From the NCBI GenBank assembly GCA_032622095.1, contig CP136068.1, positions 185,895,960 through 185,959,959 on the forward strand: a stretch of 64,000 nt of DNA. The letters are read 5' to 3'. The notes beneath the pieces were generated by a model that saw only the letters and a list, made by a program, of their open reading frames with translations, was not told the origin of the DNA and did not search any database. Both the position numbers and the translations under genes were made by a program. This DNA is from Siphonodentalium dalli. Lineage: Eukaryota; Mollusca; Scaphopoda; Gadilida; Siphonodentaliidae. This document shows positions 49,046 to 63,431 of the stretch, in pieces. How positions within the stretch are numbered: the stretch's first letter is position 1; every line of letters begins with the position of its first letter.

Positions 49046-50527
49046 CAGGGTTCGTACGCGGGTCTGGAATCCTGGAAAAGTTATGGAATCCGAAAATTTC
49101 GATTCAATACCCTTGAAAAGTCTGGAGAATGGGACCTTTTTCACCCTACTATGGAAAAAGTCTTGAAAATAAGTTACCCTGAGATTCAAGGTCTTGAAAA
49201 GTCATGGAATATCACAAGGCCGAGTTCTTCGGTAAATAAATGCTGTTACTTTCCGTTCTTACGATACCATCTCCGTAGTTACAGTTGGAACTACACGTTT
49301 TACGGTATGCCGAAACACGAATTGTCTCCCTTACCGGAACTCATTTATATACGCAATAACATAACGCAAATCGAACGAACCTAAAACAAATATGGTGACA
49401 CTCCACAGTTTCGAATGATCAGTAGGGGTAAATTTCTTAGAATAGAGTACCAGTGTTTTCTGTCACCATGGGTGTGGTATGTTTATTGAGAGAAGGTTAG
49501 TTATGAATTTGTGGATTTTTAGAGGATGTCTTTGAGTTTTGAAAAATATTGTTTTAGGTGACCTTGACCCCACCAGTATGAAGTAGTAGCGATTTCTGCG
49601 AAACAGTGGCTCCAGACACCAGCGTGACATTTTAGCACCTAAAATTTGTCATCTGCATGAAAAATATTTTTAAAAAACTTACAGTGGTGAGAAGTTTGAA
49701 ATTTTTTGATATTTTTGTGAGGAAACAGTGTTCTTCCAGACAACATAGGCGGCTATACCATAGATCTTCTGGTTTTTGTGTCCCACGAGCCTGAAAATCG
49801 CTTATTTTGGTCATTTTTGCATCAAAATTTCATTTTTCAGGCACACAATCAAGGGGCATAACTCTTGCTACCCCCATTAAAATGACAATTCTGTACCAAA
49901 ATCTTTAAGCCTAGTATGTGCTCAACCCAGGTATATATACATTGTATATGTGTTGTGGGATCACATTTCTGTTATTTTTCATTGAATTGATGCCCCCTTA
50001 TTTTTGCACCAATCCCTGCAGAAACTGTGGAGTGTCACCTATGTCAATGCGTACTCTCACTAAATTCACCGATGTTACTCATGATTCTCAAAATTATTCG
50101 AGAGCACCATTTTATAGTGTGCAAATATAGTTTTAATCGTTGTATTGCCTTGTTCGTAATAAATCGTGATCCATAACCGGAAAATCGTAATTTTGTTCCC
50201 CCAATGATTTTAGAAATTATAGACTATGGGTGTCAAGGCCGATAATTGTTGCAGATGCCAACCATTTATGATTTATTGTTCATATCAGCTTAATTAGTTA
50301 AATGCATCTTTGCAGATAAAGGGCTCATTTTAACTAACGTATATGTGTGCTCTGTTTAAACAACCTGGAAATTTATATATTGGTCTTCCTCGTTGTTTAG
50401 CTAGGTACGAGGTATGGAAAAGTTATGGAATTTTTTAACTGAAAAGTCTTTAAAAATTTGTCCGAAAGTCTTGAAAAAGTATGGAAAAGTTATGGAATTT
50501 TACTCTCAGCTAGGTGTATGAACCCTG
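49046..50527. mobile_element. 1482-bp element, copy 5
   Basis: Same ends, length and open frames. It lies exactly 2621 bases from copy 4. Confidence 0.93.
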
Positions 50528-51850
50528 GATAAGATATATGAACTGTGGTGACTATAGTATTTGAGGCTTTGATGATAAGATATATGAACTGTGGTGACTA
50601 TGGTATTTGCAGACTTGGTGATAAGATATATGAACTGTGGAGACTATAGTATTTGAGACTTGATGATAAGATATATGAACTGTGGTTACTATGGTATTTG
50701 AGGCTTTGATGATAAGATATATGAACTGTGGTGACTATGGTATTTGAGGCTTTGATGATAAGATATATGAACTGTGGTGACTATGGTATTTGAGACTTTG
50801 ATGATAAGATATATGAACTGTGGTGACTATAGTATTTGAGGCTTTGATGATAAGATATATGAACTGTGGTTACTATGGTATTTGAGACTTTGATGATAAT
50901 ATATATGAACTGTGGTTACTATGGTATTTGCAGACTTTGATGATAAGATATATGAACTGTGTTGACTATGGTATTTGAGGCTTTGATGATAAGATATATG
51001 AACTGTGGTGACTATGGTATTTGAGACTTTGATGATAAGATATATGAACTGTGGTGACTATGGTATTTGAGGCTTTGATGATAAGATATATGAACTGTGG
51101 TTACTATGGTATTTGAGACTTTGATGATAAGATATATGAACTGTGGTTACTATAGTATTTGAGACTTTGATGATAAGATATATGAACTGTGGTTACTATG
51201 GTATTTGAGGCTTTGATGATAAGATATATGAACTGTGGTGACTATGGTATTTGAGACTTTGATGATAAGATATATGAACTGTGGTTACTATAGTATTTGA
51301 GGCTTTGATGATAAGATATATGAACTGTGGTGACTATAGTATTTGAGGCTTTGATGATAAGATATATGAACTGTGGTGACTATGGTATTTGAGGCTTTGA
51401 TGATAAGATATATGAACTGTGGTGACTATGGTATTTGAGACTTTGATGATAAGATATATGAACTGTGGTGACTATGGTATTTGAGGCTTTGATGATAAGA
51501 TATATGAACTGTGGTGACTATGGTATTTGAGACTTTGATGATAAGATATATGAACTGTGGTGACTATGGTATTTGAGGCTTTGATGATAAGATATATGAA
51601 CTGTGGTGACTATGGTATTTGAGGCTTTGATGATAAGATATATGAACTGTGGTGACTATGGTATTTGAGGCTTTGATGATAAGATATATGAACTGTGGTG
51701 ATTATGGTATTTGATGATAAGATATATGAACTGTGGTGATTATGGTATTTGATGATAAGATATATGAACTGTGGTGACTATGGTATTTGAGGCTTTGATG
51801 ATAAGATATATGAACTGTGGTGACGATGGTATTTGAGGCTTTGATGATAA
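50528..51850. repeat. 46-bp satellite, block 6 (1323 bp)
   Basis: It begins like blocks 4 and 5 and is 184 bases (four units) longer. Its second half differs from them from about 51275 onward. Confidence 0.97.
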
Positions 51851-53332
51851 CAGGGTTCGTACGCGGGTCTGGAATCCTGGAAAAGTTATGGAATCCGAAA
51901 ATTTCGATTCAATACCCTTGAAAAGTCTGGAGAATGGGACCTTTTTCACCCTACTATGGAAAAAGTCTTGAAAATAAGTTACCCTGAGATTCAAGGTCTT
52001 GAAAAGTCATGGAATATCACAAGGCCGAGTTCTTCGGTAAATAAATGCTGTTACTTTCCGTTCTTACGATACCATCTCCGTAGTTACAGTTGGAACTACA
52101 CGTTTTACGGTATGCCGAAACACGAATTGTCTCCCTTACCGGAACTCATTTATATACGCAATAACATAACGCAAATCGAACGAACCTAAAACAAATATGG
52201 TGACACTCCACAGTTTCGAATGATCAGTAGGGGTAAATTTCTTAGAATAGAGTACCAGTGTTTTCTGTCACCATGGGTGTGGTATGTTTATTGAGAGAAG
52301 GTTAGTTATGAATTTGTGGATTTTTAGAGGATGTCTTTGAGTTTTGAAAAATATTGTTTTAGGTGACCTTGACCCCACCAGTATGAAGTAGTAGCGATTT
52401 CTGCGAAACAGTGGCTCCAGACACCAGCGTGACATTTTAGCACCTAAAATTTGTCATCTGCATGAAAAATATTTTAAAAAAACTTACAGTGGTGAGAAGT
52501 TTGAAATTTTTTGATATTTTTGTGAGGAAACAGTGTTCTTCCAGACAACATAGGCGGCTATACCATAGATCTTCTGGTTTTTGTGTCCCACGAGCCTGAA
52601 AATCGCTTATTTTGGTCATTTTTGCATCAAAATTTCATTTTTCAGGCACACAATCAAGGGGCATAACTCTTGCTACCCCCATTAAAATGACAATTCTGTA
52701 CCAAAATCTTTAAGCCTAGTATGTGCTCAACCCAGGTATATATACATTGTATATGTGTTGTGGGATCACATTTCTGTTATTTTTCATTGAATTGATGCCC
52801 CCTTATTTTTGCACCAATCCCTGCAGAAACTGTGGAGTGTCACCTATGTCAATGCGTACTCTCACTAAATTCACCGATGTTACTCATGATTCTCAAAATT
52901 ATTCGAGAGCACCATTTTATAGTGTGCAAATATAGTTTTAATCGTTGTATTGCCTTGTTCGTAATAAATCGTGATCCATAACCGGAAAATCGTAATTTTG
53001 TTCCCCCAATGATTTTAGAAATTATAGACTATGGGTGTCAAGGCCGATAATTGTTGCAGATGCCAACCATTTATGATTTATTGTTCATATCAGCTTAATT
53101 AGTTAAATGCATCTTTGCAGATAAAGGGCTCATTTTAACTAACGTATATGTGTGCTCTGTTTAAACAACCTGGAAATTTATATATTGGTCTTCCTCGTTG
53201 TTTAGCTAGGTACGAGGTATGGAAAAGTTATGGAATTTTTTAACTGAAAAGTCTTTAAAAATTTGTCCGAAAGTCTTGAAAAAGTATGGAAAAGTTATGG
53301 AATTTTACTCTCAGCTAGGTGTATGAACCCTG
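51851..53332. mobile_element. 1482-bp element, copy 6
   Basis: It differs from the others by one visible T-to-A change at about 52476 (TTTTTAAAAAAC becomes TTTTAAAAAAAC). Otherwise it is the same in ends, length and target position. Its right flank defines a sub-type with copy 7. Confidence 0.93.
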
Positions 53333-56300
53333 GATAAGATATATGAACTGTGGTGACTATAGTATTTGAGGCTTTGATGATAAGATATATGAACTGTGGT
53401 GACTATGGTATTTGCAGACTTGGTGATAAGATATATGAACTGTGGAGACTATAGTATTTGAGACTTGATGATAAGATATATGAACTGTGGTTACTATGGT
53501 ATTTGAGGCTTTGATGATAAGATATATGAACTGTGGTGACTATGGTATTTGAGGCTTTGATGATAAGATATATGAACTGTGGTGACTATGGTATTTGAGA
53601 CTTTGATGATAAGATATATGAACTGTGGTGACTATAGTATTTGAGGCTTTGATGATAAGATATATGAACTGTGGTTACTATGGTATTTGAGACTTTGATG
53701 ATAATATATATGAACTGTGGTTACTATGGTATTTGCAGACTTTGATGATAAGATATATGAACTGTGTTGACTATGGTATTTGAGGCTTTGATGATAAGAT
53801 ATATGAACTGTGGTTACTATGGTATTTGAGGCTTTGATGATAAGATATATGAACTGTTGTGACTATGGTATTTGAGGCTTTGATGATAAGATATATGAAC
53901 TGTGGTGACTATGGTATTTGAGGCTTTGATGATAAGATATATGAACTGTGGTTACTATGGTATTTGAGGCTTTGATGATAAGATATATGAACTGTGGTTA
54001 CTATGGTATTTGAGACTTTGATGATAAGATATATGAACTGTGGTTACTATGGTATTTGAGGCTTTGATGATAAGATATATGAACTGTTGTGACTATGGTA
54101 TTAGAGACTTTGATGATAAGATATATGAACTGTGGTTACTATGGTATTTGAAGCTTTGATGATAAGATATATGAACTGTGGTTACTATGGTATTTGAGAC
54201 TTTGATGATAAGATATATGAACTGTGGTGACTATGGTATTTGAGGCTTTGATGATAAGATATATGAACTGTGGTGACTATGGTATTTGAGACTTTGATGA
54301 TAAGATATATGAACTGTGGTGACTATGGTATTTGAGGCTTTGATGATAAGATATATGAACTGTGGTGACTATGGTATTTGAGACTTTGATGATAAGATAT
54401 ATGAACTGTGGTTATTATGGTATTTGAGGCTTTGATGATAAGATATATGAACTGTGGTGACTATGGTATTTGAGACTTTGATGATAAGATATATGAACTG
54501 TGGTGACTATGGTATTGAGGCTTTGATGATAAGATATATGAACTGTGGTGACTATGGTATTTGAGGCTTTGATGGTAAGATATATGAACTGTGGTGACTA
54601 TGGTATTTGAGGCTTTGATGATAAGATATATGAACTGTGGTGACTATGGTATTTGAGGCTTTGATGATAAGATATATGAACTGTGGTGACTATGGTATTT
54701 GAGGCTTTGATGATAAGATATATGAACTGTGGTGACTATGGTATTTGAGGCTTTGATGATAAGATATATGAACTGTGGTTACTATGGTATTTGGGGCTTT
54801 GATGATAACATATATGAACTGTGGTGACTATGGTATTTGAGGGTTTGATGATAAGATATATGAACTGTGGTGACTATGGTATTTGAGGCTTTGATGATAA
54901 GATATATGAACTGTGGTGACTATGGTATTTGGGGCTTTGATGATAAGATATATGAACTGTGGTGACTATGGTATTTGAGGCTTTGATGATAAGATATATG
55001 AACTGTGGTGACTATGGTATTTGAGGCTTTGATGGTAAGATATATGAACTGTGGTGACTATGGTATTTGAGGCTTTGATGATAAGATATATGAACTGTGG
55101 TGACTATGGTATTTGAGGCTTTGATGATAAGATATATGAACTGTGGTTACTATGGTATTTGAGGGTTTGATGATAAGATATATGAACTGTGGTGACTATG
55201 GTATTTGAGGCTTTGATGATAAGATATATGAACTGTGGTTACTATGGTATTTGAGACTTTGATGATAAGATATATGAACTGTGGTTACTATGGTATTTGA
55301 GGCTTTGATGATAAGATATATGAACTGTGGTTATTATGGTATTTGAGGCTTTGATGATAAGATATATGAACTGTGGTGACTATGGTATTTGAGACTTTGA
55401 TGATAAGATATATGAACTGTGGTTACTATAGTATTTGAGACTTTGATGATAAGATATATGAACTGTGGTGACTATGGTATTTGAGACTTTGATGATAAGA
55501 TGTATAAACTGTGGTGACTATGGTATTTGAGGCTTTGATGATAAGATATATGAACTGTGGTTACTATGGTATTTGAGACTTTGATGATAAGATATATGAA
55601 CTGTGGTTACTATGGTATTTGAGGCTTTGATGATAAGATATATGAACTGTGGTGACTATGGTATTTGAGACTTTGATGATAAGATATATGAACTGTGGTT
55701 ACTATGGTATTTGAGACTTTGATGATAAGATATATGAACTGTGGTGACTATGGTATTTGAGGCTTTGATGATAAGATATATGAACTGTGGTGACTATGGT
55801 ATTTGAGGCTTTGATGATAAGATATATAAACTGTGGAGACTATGGTATTTGATGCTTTGATGATAAGATATATGAACTGTGGTGACTATGGTATTTGAGA
55901 CTTGATGATAAGATATATGAACTGTGGTGACTATGGTATTTGAGGCTTTGATGATATGATATATGAACTGTGGTGACTATGGTATTTGAGACTTTGATGG
56001 TAAGATATATGAACTGTGGTGACTATGGTATTTGAGGCTTTGATGATAAGATATATGAACTGTGGTGACTATGGTATTTGAGACTTTGATGATAAGATAT
56101 ATGAACTGTGGTGACTATGGTATTTGAGGCTTTGATGATAAGATATATGAACTGTGGTGACTATGGTATTTGAGACTTTGATGGTAAGATATATGAACTG
56201 TGGTGACTATGGTATTTGAGGCTTTGATGATAAGATATATGAACTGTGGTGACTATGGTATTTGAGGCTTTGATGATAAGATATATGAACTGTGGTTACT

Positions 56301-59300
56301 ATGGTATTTGAGGCTTTGATGATAAGATATATGAACTGTGGTGACTATGGTATTTGAGGCTTTGATGATAAGATATATGAACTGTGGTGACTATGGTATT
56401 TGAGGCTTTGATGATAAGATATATGAACTGTGGTGACTATGGTATTTGAGGCTTTGATGATAAGATATATTAACTGTGGTGACTATGGTATTTGATGATA
56501 AGATATATGAACTGTGGTTACTATGGTATTTGAGACTTTGATGATAAGATATATGAACTGTGGTGACTATGGTATATGAGACTTTGATGATAAGATATAT
56601 AAACTGTGGAGACTATGGTATTTGAGGCTTTGATGATAAGATATATGAACTGTGGTGACTATGGTATTTGAGGCTTTGATGATAAGATATATGAACTGTG
56701 GTGACTATGGTATATGAGACTTTGATGATAAGATATATAAACTGTGGAGACTATGGTATTTGAGGCTTTGATGATATGATATATGAACTGTGGTGACTAT
56801 GGTATTTGAGACTTTGATGGTAAGATATATGAACTGTGGTGACTATGGTATTTGAGGCTTTGATGATAAGATATATGAACTGTGGTGACTATGGTATTTG
56901 AGACTTTGATGATAAGATATATGAACTGTGGTGACTATGGTATTTGAGGCTTTGATGATAAGATATATGAACTGTGGTGACTATGGTATTTGAGACTTTG
57001 ATGGTAAGATATATGAACTGTGGTGACTATGGTATTTGAAGCTTTGATGATAAGATATATGAACTGTGGTGACTATGGTATTTGAGGCTTTGATGATAAG
57101 ATATATGAACTGTGGTTACTATGGTATTTGAGGCTTTGATGATAAGATATATGAACTGTGGTGACTATGGTATTTGAGACTTTGATGATAAGATATATGA
57201 ACTGTGGTGACTATGGTATTTGAGACTTTGATGATAAGATATATGAACTGTGGTGACTATGGTATTTGAGACTTTGATGATAAGATATATGAACTGTGGT
57301 GACTATGGTATTTGAGACTTTGATGATAATATATATGAACTGTGGTGACTATGGTATTTGAGGCTTTGATGATAAGATATATGAACTGTGGTGACTATGG
57401 TATTTGAGGCTTTGATGATAAGATATATGAACTGTGGTGACTATGGTATTTGAGGCTTTGATGATAAGATATATTAACTGTGGTGACTATGGTATTTGAT
57501 GATAAGATATATGAACTGTGGTTACTATGGTATTTGAGACTTTGATGATAAGATATATGAACTGTGGTGACTATGGTATATGAGACTTTGATGATAAGAT
57601 ATATAAACTGTGGAGACTATGGTATTTGAGGCTTTGATGATAAGATATATGAACTGTGGTGACTATGGTATTTGAGGCTTTGATGATAAGATATATGAAC
57701 TGTGGTGACTATGGTATATGAGACTTTGATGATAAGATATATAAACTGTGGAGACTATGGTATTTGAGGCTTTGATGATAAGATATATGAACTGTGGTGA
57801 CTATGGTATTTGAGGCTTTGATGATAAGATATATGAACTGTGGTGACTATGGTATTTGCAGGCTTTGATGATAAGATATATGAACTGTGGTTACTATGGT
57901 ATTTGAGGCTTTGATGATAAGATATATGAACTGTGGTGACTATGGTATTTGAGGCTTTGATGATAAGATATATGAACTGTGATGACTATGGTATTTGATG
58001 CTTTGATGATAAGATATATGAACTGTGGTGACTATGGTATTTGCAGGCTTTGATGATAAGATATATGAACTGTGGTTACTATGGTATTTGAGGCTTTGAT
58101 GATAAGATATATGAACTGTGGTGACTATGATATTTGAGGCTTTGATGATAAGATATATGAACTGTGGTGACTATGGTATTTGAGGCTTTGATGATATGAT
58201 ATATGAACTGTGGTTACTATGGTATTTGAGACTTTGATGATAAGATATATGAACTGTGGTTACTATGGTATTTGATACTTGATGATAAGATATATGAACT
58301 GTGGTGACTATGGTATTTGAGGCTTTGATGATAAGATATATGAACTGTGGTGACTATGGTATTTGAGGCTTTGATGATAAGATATATGAACTGTGGTGAC
58401 TATGGTATTTGAGACTTTGATGATAAGATATATGAACTGTGGTGACTATGGTATTTGAGACTTTGATGATAAGATATATGAACTGTGGTGACTATGGTAT
58501 TTGAGACTTTGATGATAAGATATATGAACTGTGGTGACTATGGTATTTGAGACTTTGATGATAAGATATATGAACTGTGGTGACTATGGTATTTGAGGCT
58601 TTGATGATAAGATATATGAACTGTGGTGACTATGGTATTTGAGGCTTTGATGATAAGATATATGAACTGTGGTGACTATGGTATTTGAGACTTTGATGGT
58701 AAGATATATGAACTGTGGTGACTATGGTATTTGAGGCTTTGATGATAAGATATATGAACTGTGGTGACTATGGTATTTGAGGCTTTGATGATAAGATATA
58801 TGAACTGTGGTTACTATGGTATTTGAGGCTTTGATGATAAGATATATGAACTGTGGTGACTATGGTATTTGAGGCTTTGATGATAAGATATATGAACTGT
58901 GGTGACTATGGTATTTGAGGCTTTGATGATAAGATATATGAACTGTGGTGACTATGGTATTTGAGGCTTTGATGATAAGATATATTAACTGTGGTGACTA
59001 TGGTATTTGATGATAAGATATATGAACTGTGGTTACTATGGTATTTGAGACTTTGATGATAAGATATATGAACTGTGGTGACTATGGTATATGAGACTTT
59101 GATGATAAGATATATAAACTGTGGAGACTATGGTATTTGAGGCTTTGATGATAAGATATATGAACTGTGGTGACTATGGTATTTGAGGCTTTGATGATAA
59201 GATATATGAACTGTGGTGACTATGGTATATGAGACTTTGATGATAAGATATATAAACTGTGGAGACTATGGTATTTGAGGCTTTGATGATAAGATATATG

Positions 59301-60380
59301 AACTGTGGTGACTATGGTATTTGAGGCTTTGATGATAAGATATATGAACTGTGGTGACTATGGTATTTGAGGCTTTGATGATAAGATATATGAACTGTGA
59401 TGACTATGGTATTTGATGCTTTGATGATAAGATATATGAACTGTGGTGACTATGGTATTTGCAGGCTTTGATGATAAGATATATGAACTGTGGTTACTAT
59501 GGTATTTGAGGCTTTGATGATAAGATATATGAACTGTGGTGACTATGATATTTGAGGCTTTGATGATAAGATATATGAACTGTGGTGACTATGGTATTTG
59601 AGGCTTTGATGATATGATATATGAACTGTGGTTACTATGGTATTTGAGACTTTGATGATAAGATATATGAACTGTGGTTACTATGGTATTTGATACTTGA
59701 TGATAAGATATATGAACTGTGGTGACTATGGTATTTGAGGCTTTGATGATAAGATATATGAACTGTGGTGACTATGGTATTTGAGGCTTTGATGATAAGA
59801 TATATGAACTGTGGTGACTATGGTATTTGAGACTTTGATGATAAGATATATGAACTGTGGTGACTATGGTATTTGAGACTTTGATGATAAGATATATGAA
59901 CTGTGGTGACTATGGTATTTGAGACTTTGATGATAAGATATATGAACTGTGGTGACTATGGTATTTGAGACTTTGATGATAAGATATATGAACTGTGGTG
60001 ACTATGGTATTTGAGACTTTGATGATAAGATATATGAACTGTGGTGACTATGGTATTTGAGGCTTTGATGATAAGATATATGAACTGTGGTGACTATGGT
60101 ATTTGAGGCTTTGATGATAAGATATATGAACTGTGGTGACTATGGTATTTGAGGCTTTGATGATAAGATATATGAACTGTGGTGACTATGGTATTTGAGG
60201 CTTTGATGATAAGATATATGAACTGTGGTGATTATGGTATTTGATGATAAGATATATGAACTGTGGTGATTATGGTATTTGATGATAAGATATATGAACT
60301 GTGGTGACTATGGTATTTGAGGCTTTGATGATAAGATATATGAACTGTGGTGACGATGGTATTTGAGGCTTTGATGATAA
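53333..60380. repeat. 46-bp satellite, block 7 (7.0 kb)
   Basis: About 150 units. The first 1 kb matches block 8 at an offset of about 8531 bases. From 55900 to 59600 there are nested higher-order repeats marked by paired rare units (GGTATATGAGAC, then ATATATAAACTGTGGAGAC) near 56567, 57571 and 59082 and in a second position shortly after each. Another rare unit, GTGACTATGATATTTG, occurs at 58121 and 59539. Confidence 0.97.
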
Positions 60381-61863
60381 CAGGGTTCGTACGCGGGTCT
60401 GGAATCCTGGAAAAGTTATGGAATCCGAAAATTTCGATTCAATACCCTTGAAAAGTCTGGAGAATGGGACCTTTTTCACCCTACTATGGAAAAAGTCTTG
60501 AAAATAAGTTACCCTGAGATTCAAGGTCTTGAAAAGTCATGGAATATCACAAGGCCGAGTTCTTCGGTAAATAAATGCTGTTACTTTCCGTTCTTACGAT
60601 ACCATCTCCGTAGTTACAGTTGGAACTACACGTTTTACGGTATGCCGAAACACGAATTGTCTCCCTTACCGGAACTCATTTATATACGCAATAACATAAC
60701 GCAAATCGAACGAACCTAAAACAAATATGGTGACACTCCACAGTTTCGAATGATCAGTAGGGGTAAATTTCTTAGAATAGAGTACCAGTGTTTTCTGTCA
60801 CCATGGGTGTGGTATGTTTATTGAGAGAAGGTTAGTTATGAATTTGTGGATTTTTAGAGGATGTCTTTGAGTTTTGAAAAATATTGTTTTAGGTGACCTT
60901 GACCCCACCAGTATGAAGTAGTAGCGATTTCTGCGAAACAGTGGCTCCAGACACCAGCGTGACATTTTAGCACCTAAAATTTGTCATCTGCATGAAAAAT
61001 ATTTTTAAAAAACTTACAGTGGTGAGAAGTTTGAAATTTTTTGATATTTTTGTGAGGAAACAGTGTTCTTTCCAGACAACATAGGCGGCTATACCATAGA
61101 TCTTCTGGTTTTTGTGTCCCACGAGCCTGAAAATCGCTTATTTTGGTCATTTTTGCATCAAAATTTCATTTTTCAGGCACACAATCAAGGGGCATAACTC
61201 TTGCTACCCCCATTAAAATGACAATTCTGTACCAAAATCTTTAAGCCTAGTATGTGCTCAACCCAGGTATATATACATTGTATATGTGTTGTGGGATCAC
61301 ATTTCTGTTATTTTTCATTGAATTGATGCCCCCTTATTTTTGCACCAATCCCTGCAGAAACTGTGGAGTGTCACCTATGTCAATGCGTACTCTCACTAAA
61401 TTCACCGATGTTACTCATGATTCTCAAAATTATTCGAGAGCACCATTTTATAGTGTGCAAATATAGTTTTAATCGTTGTATTGCCTTGTTCGTAATAAAT
61501 CGTGATCCATAACCGGAAAATCGTAATTTTGTTCCCCCAATGATTTTAGAAATTATAGACTATGGGTGTCAAGGCCGATAATTGTTGCAGATGCCAACCA
61601 TTTATGATTTATTGTTCATATCAGCTTAATTAGTTAAATGCATCTTTGCAGATAAAGGGCTCATTTTAACTAACGTATATGTGTGCTCTGTTTAAACAAC
61701 CTGGAAATTTATATATTGGTCTTCCTCGTTGTTTAGCTAGGTACGAGGTATGGAAAAGTTATGGAATTTTTTAACTGAAAAGTCTTTAAAAATTTGTCCG
61801 AAAGTCTTGAAAAAGTATGGAAAAGTTATGGAATTTTACTCTCAGCTAGGTGTATGAACCCTG
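60381..61863. mobile_element. 1482-bp element, copy 7 (one-base insertion)
   Basis: It has one extra T near 61070 (GTTCTTTCCAG instead of GTTCTTCCAG), making it 1483 bp. That extra base destroys the 60-codon minus-strand open frame present in the other complete copies, supporting the view that this frame is not coding. Confidence 0.93.
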
Positions 61864-63431
61864 GATAAGATATATGAACTGTGGTGACTATAGTATTTGA
61901 GGCTTTGATGATAAGATATATGAACTGTGGTGACTATGGTATTTGCAGACTTGGTGATAAGATATATGAACTGTGGAGACTATAGTATTTGAGACTTGAT
62001 GATAAGATATATGAACTGTGGTTACTATGGTATTTGAGGCTTTGATGATAAGATATATGAACTGTGGTGACTATGGTATTTGAGGCTTTGATGATAAGAT
62101 ATATGAACTGTGGTGACTATGGTATTTGAGACTTTGATGATAAGATATATGAACTGTGGTGACTATAGTATTTGAGGCTTTGATGATAAGATATATGAAC
62201 TGTGGTTACTATGGTATTTGAGACTTTGATGATAATATATATGAACTGTGGTTACTATGGTATTTGCAGACTTTGATGATAAGATATATGAACTGTGTTG
62301 ACTATGGTATTTGAGGCTTTGATGATAAGATATATGAACTGTGGTTACTATGGTATTTGAGGCTTTGATGATAAGATATATGAACTGTTGTGACTATGGT
62401 ATTTGAGGCTTTGATGATAAGATATATGAACTGTGGTGACTATGGTATTTGAGGCTTTGATGATAAGATATATGAACTGTGGTTACTATGGTATTTGAGG
62501 CTTTGATGATAAGATATATGAACTGTGGTTACTATGGTATTTGAGACTTTGATGATAAGATATATGAACTGTGGTTACTATGGTATTTGAGGCTTTGATG
62601 ATAAGATATATGAACTGTTGTGACTATGGTATTAGAGACTTTGATGATAAGATATATGAACTGTGGTTACTATGGTATTTGAAGCTTTGATGATAAGATA
62701 TATGAACTGTGGTTACTATGGTATTTGAGACTTTGATGATAAGATATATGAACTGTGGTGACTATGGTATTTGAGGCTTTGATGATAAGATATATGAACT
62801 GTGGTGACTATGGTATTTGAGGCTTTGATGATAAGATATATGAACTGTGGTGACTATGGTATTTGAAGCTTTGATGATAAGATATATGAACTGTGGTGAC
62901 TATGGTATTTGAGACTTTGATGATAAGATATATGAACTGTGGTTACTATGGTATTTGAAGCTTTGATGATAAGATATATGAACTGTGGTGACTATGGTAT
63001 TTGAGACTTTGATGATAAGATATATGAACTGTGGTTACTATGGTATTTGAAGCTTTGATGATAAGATATATGAACTGTGGTGACTATGGTATTTGAGACT
63101 TTGATGATAAGATATATGAACTGTGGTGACTATGGTATTTGAGGCTTTGATGATAAGATATATGAACTGTGGTGACTATGGTATTTGAGACTTTGATGAT
63201 AAGATATATGAACTGTGGTTATTATGGTATTTGAGGCTTTGATGATAAGATATATGAACTGTGGTGACTATGGTATTTGAGACTTTGATGATAAGATATA
63301 TGAACTGTGGTGACTATGGTATTGAGGCTTTGATGATAAGATATATGAACTGTGGTGACTATGGTATTTGAGGCTTTGATGGTAAGATATATGAACTGTG
63401 GTGACGATGGTATTTGAGGCTTTGATGATAA
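61864..63431. repeat. 46-bp satellite, block 8
   Basis: 1568 bases. It starts with the same unit order as block 7, including GGTATTAGAGAC and TTTGAAGCTTTG units. It ends differently from the other blocks: the paired GTGATTATGG units before the insert are absent and only the final GTGACGATGG unit is kept. Confidence 0.97.
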
